Shown here in pieces: positions 10,901 to 21,598 of a DNA stretch of 64,000 nt. The DNA is from Chimonanthus salicifolius. Lineage: Eukaryota > Streptophyta > Magnoliopsida > Laurales > Calycanthaceae. Position 1 is the stretch's first letter, and the number at the start of each line of letters is the position of its first letter. Made by a program: the position numbers and the translations under genes. Below the pieces are notes generated by a model. The model was not told the DNA's origin, ran no database searches, and saw nothing but the letters and a program-made list of their open reading frames with translations. Where the stretch lies: contig CM023532.1 of NCBI GenBank assembly GCA_013350335.1, positions 33,047,708 through 33,111,707 on the forward strand. The letters are read 5' to 3'.

Positions 10901-12522
10901 ATAGTGTGTGACTCTACTCTCTTAAGTTATTATTCCCCTAACATTTTCTATCTCTAGGCTACATTTGGATGAGGAGATTTTTTTTTTTTTAAGGACTTTA
11001 CTCTTTACTAGGAGTTTCTCTTGTTAAAGATTCTTCTATATTTTATGGGTATCCATTTAGACATCCTATTTTTCTTTTAAGAGACGCCTCATTTCAAAAT
11101 TTGTGTGAAAATTACTATTTTGCCCATCAGTTTAAAAAAAAAAAAAGACAATTTATCTACACAAAACAGAAGGACAAAATGATAATTTCGTATAAAATTT
11201 TGAAATGAGTTGTATCTTAAAAGAAAAATTAGGTGTCTAAAAATAAAATGGGACACTATGGTTTCTCCTCTAGAGAGAAGGAAAAGTGGGGAATCCCATA
11301 ATTTCTTAAAAAAGAAAAACCAGGCCATATGCCAGTTGAATAGTTTACACTTAAAATAAAATAAAATAAAATACCATGTCAATCCAATTTAACCTCTTGT
11401 AAATCATTGCCATGTTCTCTTTCATGCCATTAATTTTGAATTTTGTGCAGTGACTCTTCTTTCCTCCCTTTTGAAAATAAGCTTTGAATCTATTTGAGTT
11501 AAGTCAGTTTTAAATGTGTCTCCTTTTGAAACCTTTAATTTAGATCATTATCATTTACTCCTTAGATCTTCTAGAGCCCCTGTATACTAACAAAATGCAA
11601 AAGAACACCTTTTTTTTAATAAAATAGTCGTATGATGAGTCGAACCCATCTCAATCAAAAGAAGCTTCACTTGACCTACAATAGTTTGATGTAATTAGAA
11701 TTTTCTAAAACCCAAATCACACCTAAACATTGATTTTAAATCCCTACATGAAACTCTTTAAAGAATGTTGGTATCCTTTTTTTATAATCATTTACACTAA
11801 AGAATCCATCATCTGATTTACAATCCTAAGGAAAATTGGAACTCTTACTAATTTAAACTGGTCAGACAACCAATTTTTCAATAAGTACATAAAATTTTAC
11901 TTGCGTCAAATGGTGTTAACATATATGGTATCTGATCACGATTTGTATACTTTCTTTATTTTGTATATTCTCTTTATTTGTTTCTTCACTTGTAAATCAC
12001 TTTTCTTATTCTTTGATTGTAATTTTCTTTATAAATACAAATTGTTCATAGGCTCTTCCTTCGATTGAGGAAGACACTGCAAATCTCTCTCTCAATTTCA
12101 CAAATGGATTTATTATTCAGGCATTTTCAAAAGGTTCACCCCTCGCCGGAAAGGTGTCTGAGGAGATTCTAAGGTTAAGGGAAAACGGCAAGTTGCGCAA
12201 ACTAGAGAAGCATTTGGTTTCATCATCTTCCGAAAGTTCAACTTCTCGGAAGAGCGATGAGCATGAGAACGGAAGATTGAGCCTAGAAGGCTTCTGGGGG
12301 CTCTTCCTTATCACCGGAGGAACTTCAACTTTAGCTTTTATGTCATTTCAACTCAATCGATTCCGCGATTATTGGCGCCGCAAGAACAACCCACCATTGC
12401 CATTGGTTAAAGCTCCATCAAGTAGAGTTGCTTACATTATTGCCAAAAATGAGTTAAATGATCGAGACCGGTGGCTCAATGCAGTTCAGCTGCACCAGTT
12501 TGGAAGAAGCAACACCTTCTAG
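7978..12522 (+). CDS. GLR: Compact glutamate receptor-like channel without amino-terminal domain (copy 2)
   Basis: Predicted ligand-gated cation channel of the plasma membrane or an endomembrane. Exons: 7978-8268, 8795-9104, 10207-10601 and 12121-12522, with GT-AG junctions and a 465-aa product. Residues 1 to about 23 form a signal peptide (hydrophobic LFLFLLLISM). S1 starts directly after it (PLRIGVPANSPCPKY) and has Arg112 at the position that usually binds the ligand carboxylate. M1 is about 150-168 and the pore loop about 186-200. M3 is about 211-236 and ends SYTASLSSLLT. S2 runs to about 385 (GEIKAAFFELAYIK), M4 is about 389-410, and a 55-residue basic tail follows. Normal plant GLRs are about 900 aa; the LIVBP-type amino-terminal domain is missing. 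Relative to copies 3 and 4, three bases are deleted in S2 (VGCE-SSF versus VGCDRSSF), in frame. No frame disruption is seen. Expression and channel activity are unknown. Confidence 0.88.
10660..10765 (-). repeat. tRNA-related SINE-like repeat in GLR intron 3
   Basis: The minus strand carries GGTTGGCATGGCCTGAGG-like sequence and a diverged B-box near TTAGATTCACATTC. Clearer versions with GGGTTCGATTCACATTC are at 39990-40085 and 58860-58955 in the same intron of copies 3 and 4. It predates the duplications. Confidence 0.4.
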
Positions 12523-12776
12523 AGTTCTAACAGTAATCACTAATTCCCTTGGGCCGAACCTTAGAAAAGAGTATTAGTATTTCCTAATTCACTTGTAAGA
12601 ATCAGTTCTCTAAGTAGTCAGCAATTGCTTACATTTTCTACTTTGGAATTCCTCACATGCAGGAAGAGATGACCATTGTATGAGTTTGGACATGTGACAT
12701 GTAGATAAGATTGATATTATTCAAATGTATTAACGGAAAATATATTTTTTGTATTTATCAATATTCTTAATTCATA

Positions 12777-13532
12777 TGATGAGGACATCTTCAAGTGTGA
12801 TCAAAATTTTAATTTTGTTCAAGGCGGACTCATTAGCAAATTAGCAAGTTCGGGCCTCGCGTCAAATGATGAAAATTATATCTTCGATCCAGGCGGGTAT
12901 CTAAGTGGAAATTTGAAGATGGATCATGGGCTTTAATTCAATAGTATAATTCAGCCCGAGTCCAAAATAAAGCAAGTCAAAGAAACAGGCACATTGCTGG
13001 TCAGGCCCAATTAACCAAGCTTTGGCCCAACATAGCAGGCCCATTGATTCAATGACCTGTACACGCATCATACAGTGGTTGAAGAATCCTATCCCAATTA
13101 AGATTGGGTTGTCCATCGTTGGAGACTAAAATAGTTTAGGATTATTTTTAGTTTGGAAATTTAGTAGTTACTTCAATTAGGACTATCAGTGATGGTTTTA
13201 TTTTAGGTTTTGCTTTATTTAAGTTTCCTATTTCATGTAAAAGAGGGGGGGTCCGGGTCGGCTCCTACTTTAGGTAATTACAGTCCGTTGTTATCTTTAT
13301 CTAAGTATTGTAATCAACGAGTTGGAGGAGATCAATTTTATGAAAAAAAGTATATTTTGTTTTCTATGAGAAAATTCGTTTGAGGCCTCAGACAACCGAG
13401 GTTGCAACCAAGCCAAGCCGAGTGCTTGTTGATCCCTCAACGAGTTGAGGCGTCTTGAGGATCGAGTGAGCTTTCCTCTTAAGAGAATCAGCTAAGCGAT
13501 TGATTAGGGTGTTTTTTCCTACCCAGCCTACA
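12777..13532 (+). mobile_element. Solo LTR with 5-bp target duplication
   Basis: The element begins TGATGAGGACATC, ends CAGCCTACA (TG...CA) and is flanked by TCATA on both sides (12772-12776 and 13533-13537). There is no internal coding region or second LTR, so it is a solo LTR. The equivalent places downstream of GLR copies 3 (about 42305) and 4 (about 60995) are continuous without it, so insertion is specific to block A. Confidence 0.8.
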
Positions 13533-13796
13533 TCATAAGGGATTGTAATTGATTTGATTTTATCTTCTATGAGAGGCTTGTAACATTCTATATATACCGT
13601 TGATAATGAGAAAGCGAAAACAGCCATTCTTTTTCAAAACTCTACAAAATGTAGAAAATTGAATATTGTAAATTATGAAAGCCAACTGCGTAGAACATTG
13701 CTAATAGAGTAATCAATAACAATTATTATACCCTTTAGATTAAAATGCATCTGTGAGTGATAAGAGTATATCTCTTAGGTGCATTTTTTTTCTAAC

Positions 13797-14240
13797 AATA
13801 AGAAGGGCTCAACCTTAGGTTTTGAGTTAAGGGGATTAAATTAATTATTGAGAGTGATTTCTCCAACGTTATTAAATGGGCCAGTGGAGAGAAGCGTCTT
13901 CTTTGGAGCCTTACCACTTTGGTGAGGGAGATTAAGGTGTTGATTATGGGCATGGAGGTGTCATTTTCGTTTATCAAGCGCTCAGCTAATAGGGTGACAG
14001 ATTTCTTCGTTAAAAATAATGTTGATGGAGCTATTCAGGCACTTTTCATTTATCACGAGTAGTGTTTGTCAGATTTTGTTCGTGTTGTGTTTATTTGGAG
14101 TTCATTGGGTATCAGGTTTTTATTGTATTTCTCTTTGTGGCCTATATCTTTTAGGCTCTTTTTTGTCTTTTATTTTTCCTTTCTCTTATATTTTTTTCTG
14201 GTAATGAATTTATTTTTCACCACTCAAAATAAAATAAAAG
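13797..14240 (+). mobile_element. LINE 3' relic with RNase H segment (copy A)
   Basis: The sequence reads, with breaks, as the C-terminal part of a plant LINE RNase H domain: an IESDFSNVIKWASGE-like segment, then VSFSFIKRSANRVTDF. A T-rich 3' region and an A-rich end (AAAATAAAATAAAAG) follow. Copies are at 42580-43012 and 61258-61702. It is decayed and non-coding. Confidence 0.65.
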
Positions 14241-15691
14241 GGGACTTCACTGCCTCTCGACCCATGTCTCTTGAGATTTCTTGGGCATAATAATTCTAAT
14301 TCACGAGTAGTCTTCTATCTCACTTTCCTATAAAATTATAAACCCCTAAAGGACTATGTGTCGTTTTTTAGATATCTTTCTCTCTTTTAAAAGATTTCAT
14401 TTTTTGGAGGGAAGAATAGTAAGAAAATATATTAAAAAAATAAAAAAGGTTTTTCTCTCTCAGTAAGAAAATTCTTGTTTATTTTCAATAATCAATTTTT
14501 TTTTTTTATAAACAACCAAATTGTTGATTTTTCACAATCCAACATGAGATTGGATTTCATAACTCTTATTCAATAATACGAATAGATGAATTGATTTCCT
14601 CGTGCAAAAATATGAAAGACCTTTTAGAGCTCTCCATTGCATGTTGACTTGACCACCATGAGAACTACATAAGGTCTCAATTTTTAGAGAGAGAGAGAGA
14701 ATCACTCCTTTAGAATTACAGATCACATGGATCTATTTGTGTTGCGGGATCAATGTTCACAATGGAGCGATTCAGCAAAATAGATCGGGAGAGAGGATAA
14801 AAGCCTGCAGCCACGGCATGAAGAAAGAAAAGAGATAATTTGAAATAGTCATTCCATATTGATCAAGAGTAGTCCCTCTCATATCCTTACATCACTATAT
14901 ATATATATATATATATATATGAAAAAAAAAATTATAGATAGAAGCCTAGTTGAAATTGAATCCGTGACAACTAAGCAACTAGAAATAAAACTAGATAAGA
15001 ATTTGAAACTATCTTGCTAACTAAAAATAAATAAAGAAAAAATAAGCGGAGTCTTCCAACGCTGTGTCCTACATCAATTTGAGCATGGCATTATTGGAAA
15101 ATTGATTTTGATAAATATTTGCCTCTGTTCTCAACTTTGAATTTCAGGAGCATGAGCCTAGTTTCCATCTTCCCTGCTTTTTACCCTTATCAAATAACAA
15201 GAATTATGAATCAGATTAGCTCGTCATTTCTTGTTGTTGACCCATATACAGACCATCACTTCTGATGTTGCACTTTGATCGGCATTATATCCTTGGACTA
15301 TGATTGAAACTGAGAGGCATCAGTATCTTATATAATCTACATATAATGTACATTTTTACGATGTAGATAATAACAAATAGACAACAAACATGTCTAAGTA
15401 TCTCTTGTTATTTAAAATACCGATGTCCTTATCAATTCCTGTCAATTCTAATCCTTAAGAGTAACATTTTTCTCATATTGGATTTTTTTTAAATGGTAGA
15501 TATTGCATATTTATTTGGTGAAAATTTGGACACTTGAAATTGTACTGCACTTTCCACGATGATTAATGAAGTATGTTATTTAGGCAAATCTTTGATACTT
15601 AATAGAATTGCCAATTACATTTTGGTACATGATGAGGGCATCAGCCAAAATTTTCGTGAAGAAATTTTCCAATTGCCATTCCATAATTATG

Positions 15692-15832
15692 ATGGGTAAC
15701 TCAACTAGCAACCACTTTGTCTCTGAAACCAAAGGTCCCAAGTTCGAGTCCTATAGTCACTCGATGCACGTGGCTTGTGGAAAGTTGCATGGATCTCGAG
15801 TTTTACCTTGAGGAGAGGTGGGGGTCTTGGGT
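15692..15832 (+). mobile_element. tRNA-derived SINE, second family
   Basis: GGGTAACTCAACTAGC (A-box-like) is followed by AAGTTCGAGTCC (B-box-like) at tRNA-like spacing, then CACTCGATGCACGTGG and GAGTTTTACCTTGAGGAG. The layout is shared with the intronic SINE at 33071. Ends are approximate. Confidence 0.55.
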
Positions 15833-18800
15833 TTTTTCGTTATAAAAAATGATGGAAAATATGCGCAATGACATAGTGTATGGGTCTAATCGACCCATTT
15901 AGGGACTCAAATCCAAAGGATTAGAGTTCTACACGAATTTGGCTCTGCTCACACATGCATGGAGTGGTCCCAAAAACTCCACGATACCAAGCAACCAAGA
16001 GAGGAATGAAGCCAAAACAAGCAATGGCGTGTTTGGAAGGTCGGCCAAGCTAGAGTCAATTCTATTTTTTGTATTTTTGATCCAATGGTTGTGATGTAAT
16101 CTCTTGTAAGTTGGTGACATTTGTCATTCATCCATGGATGACACTCTTATAATTAATTTTTGCAAAGTTAGTATCAATACATGGGCTAAGAGGAATGATC
16201 TCATGTGTTCATGATTGGATGTGTTGCATATAGACCACCGGGCAATAGTCGGGTCAGTATGGTCTATTCATTTATAAATGGGCTCGGCTTGGGTCAATCC
16301 ATTTATAACGGGTTCGGGTTTGGTCTATCTATTTATAAATGACTTCATGTCAGATCTTCTCAGTTATTAAATGGGTTAGGCCAGGTTAAATCATTTATTA
16401 AATAGGTCTAATAGAATTGAGTAGGATAATAGGGTAGGGTCAGATTTTTTGCAGTGTTAAAAGGTCACAAGAAATGACATTTAGAGGTAAAATCATGTAG
16501 TTTCCTTTTATATGGGCCCTTATAGGTTTTGAAGGTCGAATGCATGCCCTGATTTTCAAAAATTTGGCCCATTTCTGTTTCCTGTAACTGAACTGAGCTG
16601 AAATTTTGAAATTTTGTGCGTTTGAAATTTCTTTCACTAGATTGAATAATTTTGGGAAGCTTCAGAGAGCCTGCCTTCAAGGCTGATTATGGGCTTTGGG
16701 CCGGGCTTCCTCTCTTAAGCCCAATAAGAAGCCCTCTTATATGATCAAAGCGTGCGTCCATAGAACGTTGGGCATAAAGCATGAACCTGGCTGTTTAGGA
16801 AACTCATATGTGGCTAAGTAGAGCATGGTCTCTAAACGTAAAGTTCAATTCAAATTTCAGTGTCGTATTTCTATTGTCATTTTTAATTACTAAACCTTTG
16901 TAAGCCACCATTCTTCATTAATAAAAAGCCACCATCAAAATAACCATGTGATCTATTCAAGCTATATATAATAATTATTATTATTTTATTTAAAAGATAT
17001 CGTATATCATATGACATACATTATTTATCATATACACTTATGAGAGCATCAGACTCAATGATTCACATTCGGTAGATTCTTCAGTGGACCTCGATCATGT
17101 GGAGGAAGCTACATTAGCTTTTATAACCCAATTTAATCATGACAACTACCGTTGAACTCGAGGCTAATTATTCAGATCATTTTGTAGTCCGAGCCTAATG
17201 ACCCAACAGACTCGAATGACCAAGTTAGGTCTGCAGACTCTCCTCCCTCCCTGCCACATGGACAATCCACATTCACAGTTCCAAAAAGGGAAGGGTGTGT
17301 GTGCAATCCAAAGGGATAAGATTGCAGTGTTGGCACAAATCCCAATACAATCACAGGGAGTTAGGGCACAACTAAAACTAAATCACAGGATGGTTTTAAT
17401 TGATCAAATCTTACCATGATTCAATCATTTTATTGCTTGATAATCAGTGTATAAGATAATGGCCAAAATCAAATGTTTTAAAATGGATTTCAATGCAATG
17501 GAGGGTATGAATTGGATAGTAAAAAATTGGGACCATTAATGTAACATGGTGTGGACTATTTGTAGGTGAGGAAATAAAACATAGCATTTTGCCATTATGT
17601 ACCATATATTACCTTTGTCCATAAGAGTAGTAGGATTTGTGATGATTGGAGCTCTTGAATCTATTGACACGTGTAAGGAAGGTAGTTGAGATGTGCAGAC
17701 ACTTGTCTTTTTTATGATTGGATAGTACAAAGAATATTCCTCTCTCTTTTTTTGTTAGAAAATATCTTATAACAAACTTTTATCAAAAAACCTCTTTGTA
17801 AATTCGTATACACACACATATTCTTATAAGAATTGAGGAAAATCATCCTCCTCAAGGTCCTTCGAGAAAGGGAGTCATTCCTCAAAGATAAACTTCTTTC
17901 TCAATTTAAATTTTCTTGAAGACTTCTCTTTAGTGTTTATACTTAGCTATTTCTTTACTTCTTTTTTTGACTTTATACATAAAGTCCTCTCGCAAGGAAT
18001 AAATAAAGAGCTAGAGGAATGAACTTTGGAAGTTGTTCCTCATGAACAAAAATATCATTAGACAATTCATTAAATGTGAGAATAACATATGTAATGTAAT
18101 CAACGACAACTGACATTGCATAGCAGGTGATAGCATCAAGTGGCTCATACAATTCCTTCACAATATGCTGACACATTGCAGGGTAAAAAAAATAATCATT
18201 CCCTCCATTTTTCCTTACTTAAAAAACTAGTATAATACCCCTTTCTTTCTTTCTTTCTTTTATTTTCTTTTGCAATCAAGCTTTTGTTTTTCTCTTTGTT
18301 CAATCTCTTCATTCTTCGCGATTTCTTTCACAATTCAATGGCTCCTAAAAGAGTTTTCACCTTTATCTTCCTATGATGGAGATATCCCAAAAGTTATTTT
18401 TGCTACCCTAGAGTTCGAAATATCCATTAAGTATAAAGGACACATTGTTGCTTATAATGATAAACTGCACATGCTCACTCCTTTTTGAAGAGAAAATGGT
18501 TGAGGAAAGATTGAATGTGAGCTACTTGTATCATACTTAATTCTAATGAAGAGAGATAGAGCTCCCGTTATAGAGATCCCTAAGAAAATGTTGTCTCAAG
18601 TTGTGTTTCTTGCGGCTTGTTGTATGAGTTTATTATTAGGGCAATGATGGTGGTATGAGTTGGTTGGAGGGTAAAAAATAGTATAGTGGTGATCATGAAA
18701 GAATAGTAAAATAACTCTTAGAGATGATAAGATAACTCTTAGAAGTTAGTTTGATGATAATTTTTCATCCTTTTTTGTGGAAAGTCTTGGAATTAAGTCT

Positions 18801-20156
18801 CTCTCAACACAAAAAGGGTCATTCTCCTTATTTTTGTACCCGGCATATGCAGATTCAGAAGTTTATATATGCTTCAAAGATTAGTCAAGTAAAACATTTG
18901 AATAACTTTATTTTTAAAAAAAAAATTAAAAGAATGATAAGATATGTACACACTTCCTTTTCATGATTGGATAGTAAAAAATATATTAGTCTTCAATATT
19001 TTAGAAAATATCTCATAGCAATCTTCTCTACAAATGTCTCGATACATCAATACATGCACACGTGTCCTTCCATAATTCCTAAATTCCACGTGGAAAATAA
19101 TCCTCCTTGAGGGTCCTCAAAGAGACCGACTTCTGTCCCAAGGTAAACTTCCTCCAAGACTTTTCCTGGCATGAGTTTTCCAAGGTGTTTATACTCAACT
19201 GTTTCATTCACTTCCTTGTCTGCTTCGTACAAGTTGATAATAAAGAACGGTATTGGCCATGTTACACTAAATATTTATTATAAAATATTAAAATGGAATA
19301 TCATCTGACTTGGCCTATATTGCCTTAACTCAGCTGATACAGTACCACATTGGGGCCTTACACTGAATTTTTTTTTTTTTCACTCTAAGTTAGAAATTGT
19401 AGCATTTAAGAGGCAGTAGATGAGCATAAAATGTAACTCAATCAATTTTAATTGAACAATTAGAAATTGATTATTAAATATATATAACAAATTATAATAT
19501 ATAAATTAATTTACAAAAAAAACTTTCATAAAATATGGAAAGACAAAGTTAAAAAAAGATGCTGAAAACTCCGAATGGTTAGTTTGATAGTCAATTACCA
19601 CTTTTTTTTAGGAGGTATTAAAATGAAGCCTCCCTCAATTCTCCATAGTTTGTACCCGGCATGTAAAGATAGAAAAATTTATATATGTCTCAAGGATTAG
19701 TCACGTAACACGTTTAAAAAATTAAGGTAAAATAGTCTTGGCAAATCACCCATTTAAATGTCAAACAGTCGAATGAAGCCATGCCAAAAATTGAAAAGAC
19801 CAAGACTTATTTCAAGTCTACCTGCCATAAGTCAAGGTCTTCTCATTGATTCCTAGCCATTTTTGCCCCTTTTTCTATGTAGACGCGTATTAGTCTCGTT
19901 TAGATGAGGATTAGTCTAGTTTAGACGAGGGAAAGAGGAGTGAAAATGATGTTAACTCTAGATTACCTTCATTTGATAATAAAGGAAAGAGATGAAAAAT
20001 CTCAAATTTTTCCTCACCAACATAAATCTAAAATCTCCTTTACAGAAAGAGTTAATCACTTACCTCTTTTTTACGATAATCACTTAACCTCTTTCTCAAA
20101 GTAAATTTTTTCCTCTTATATAATTTTCACTATAATTATCAAATAAGATAAGAGAA

Positions 20157-20305
20157 ACTCAGGGTCAACAGAAACATAGCGTACAATCCCCATGGGTGAT
20201 ATCCACTGCCTTTAGAGTACACCAGGTAAGGCCATGGGGGTTCGAACTTGACACCTCCAGCTTTCTGAGGTAGAAGGTTAACCAATTAAACTACACCAAT
20301 ATAAA
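20157..20305 (-). mobile_element. tRNA-derived SINE, antisense
   Basis: The minus strand reads TTGGTGTAGTTTAATTGG (A-box-like), then AGTTCGAACCCCC (B-box-like), and the body TGGATATCACCCATGGGG. Same family as 7313-7468 and 29485-29643. Confidence 0.6.
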
Positions 20306-20815
20306 ATTTCATTGCACTAGAATACCACTTTTGAAATCCCTTACTCTTAAAAGATTTTTATATAAAATTTTCAAAACAATTTAATTAGTTCTCAACGAAA
20401 TTTTGCTAGTGGATCTTATTTAGTTCGATTCTATCTCACCCTCAATTACTTAAATGGGTTTAAGTAGACATGACTAGAAGACTTTTATACCAAAATACAT
20501 ACTAAAATAATTATTTAAATGAATGTAGATGTTATAGCATCAGTTGAGTCAGTTACGTTTATCCATTTATAAGCATGTTCGGATCAGATATTACTCATTT
20601 ATAAACGGTTGATCATTTCATTTATAGATAGAGTCAGACCATTTATTAATATGAATTAATTTACGTTAGATTTTACTGAGTCTAAATATAAATAATTAAT
20701 TCAAACTATCGATATATATGCACCAAAATATCACCCACATAATCAATAAAGTAATAAACTAATAAAGAGTCCAACATACAAGTTACACGTGCGACACGTT
20801 TCTGTACCCTGCATG

Positions 20816-21598
20816 TAGGGCTGCAACTTTGACCCGACCCGAGAAATCATACGGGTCGAGTTACAAGGGTCGGGCCATAGGGTCGGGTCAGGTTGAGAAA
20901 AGAAAAATCCGAACAAAATTCGAGTCGAATTGTGCTGAGATCTTAAAATTTCAACCGACCCGCCCCGGATTTCTTAACTTCGTACTTCTACCCAAAGGTT
21001 ATGAAAGTAAAAGAGAGAAAGGGAAGAGTGGTGAGGTCGCATCACACGTGTGAGTGAGGTGAGGGGAAAGAGGGGAGGAAAACAGAGATAGCAGATGAGT
21101 AGCAGCGGGGGTTTTCCATTGTTGTCATTGTTTTGTTCTTCTTTTTGTTTCCCCCTTTTCAATCTTCTCTTTAGCGTTTTATAATCTGGACCAACATCAA
21201 TTCTACCTTCGAAAGAGAGGAGAGGCGACGAAAGATCAGGTCTCTCCCACCTTGCTCAGGGTCTAACAGTAGCCGTCATCAGCCATTGGCTGGACAGGCA
21301 CGACGTCAAACGTGTGAAATCCGCCAATTGATTAGATTCCGGAGTCGACAGCAGAGATGAAAGGTACTGGAGTGAAATCGCAGAATGGGTGGTCTCATTC
21401 TTTCCACGCGTTTTAGGGGCAGATTAGGGCTGCAACGCGGGTCAGGTCGGGTTAAGGGTATTATAAATTCGGATCTGGTCGGGTTGACTAAATCGGGTTT
21501 TTAATTCGGGTCGAGTCGGGTCGGGTTCACTATATTATGACATGGGTTAGAGTTGAATTTATTAAAACCCGGCCCACCCGACCCGAGTTGCAGCCTTA
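20816..21598. mobile_element. hAT-type element with perfect 8-bp target duplication and a non-repeat insert
   Basis: The terminal inverted repeats are TAGGGCTGCAAC and GTTGCAGCCTTA. The octamer CCTGCATG flanks both ends exactly (20808-20815 and 21599-21606). The outer arms (about 20816-20985 and 21428-21598) are made of ACCCGACCCG / CGGGTCGGGT words. Between them lie about 440 bp with purine-rich and GC-richer sequence that is not repeated elsewhere in the window. A second TAGGGCTGCAAC at 21428 suggests either a nested arm or two MITEs moving as a unit. No transposase is present. Confidence 0.75.

Larger units (their letters stand above)
2451..14262. repeat. Segmental duplication block A (older duplication)
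   Basis: This stretch aligns by eye, with insertions and deletions, to 32963-43034. The left edge is at the shared GATTCGATTCTCATTCC near 2456 and 32968. The right edge is at GCCTCTCGACCCA, ending near 14262 and 43034, after which the sequences diverge. It carries the last exon of GLR copy 1, the spacer, and complete GLR copy 2. Length differences from block B are largely explained by copy-specific insertions described separately. Confidence 0.75.
14263..20815. other. Gene-poor spacer
   Basis: No credible gene is seen. Contents: a (TA)n tract at about 14898-14921, a SINE at 15692-15832, CGGGT-type repeat sequence at about 16220-16440 (decayed hAT-like), a TTTC microsatellite at about 18241-18261, and an antisense SINE at 20157-20305. 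Short open frames here are not conserved in any copy and show no recognisable domain. Confidence 0.5.

Noticed and set aside
18270..18488. Frame beginning with a hydrophobic stretch
   Set aside because: It starts in a TTTC microsatellite, has no family resemblance and no conserved counterpart.
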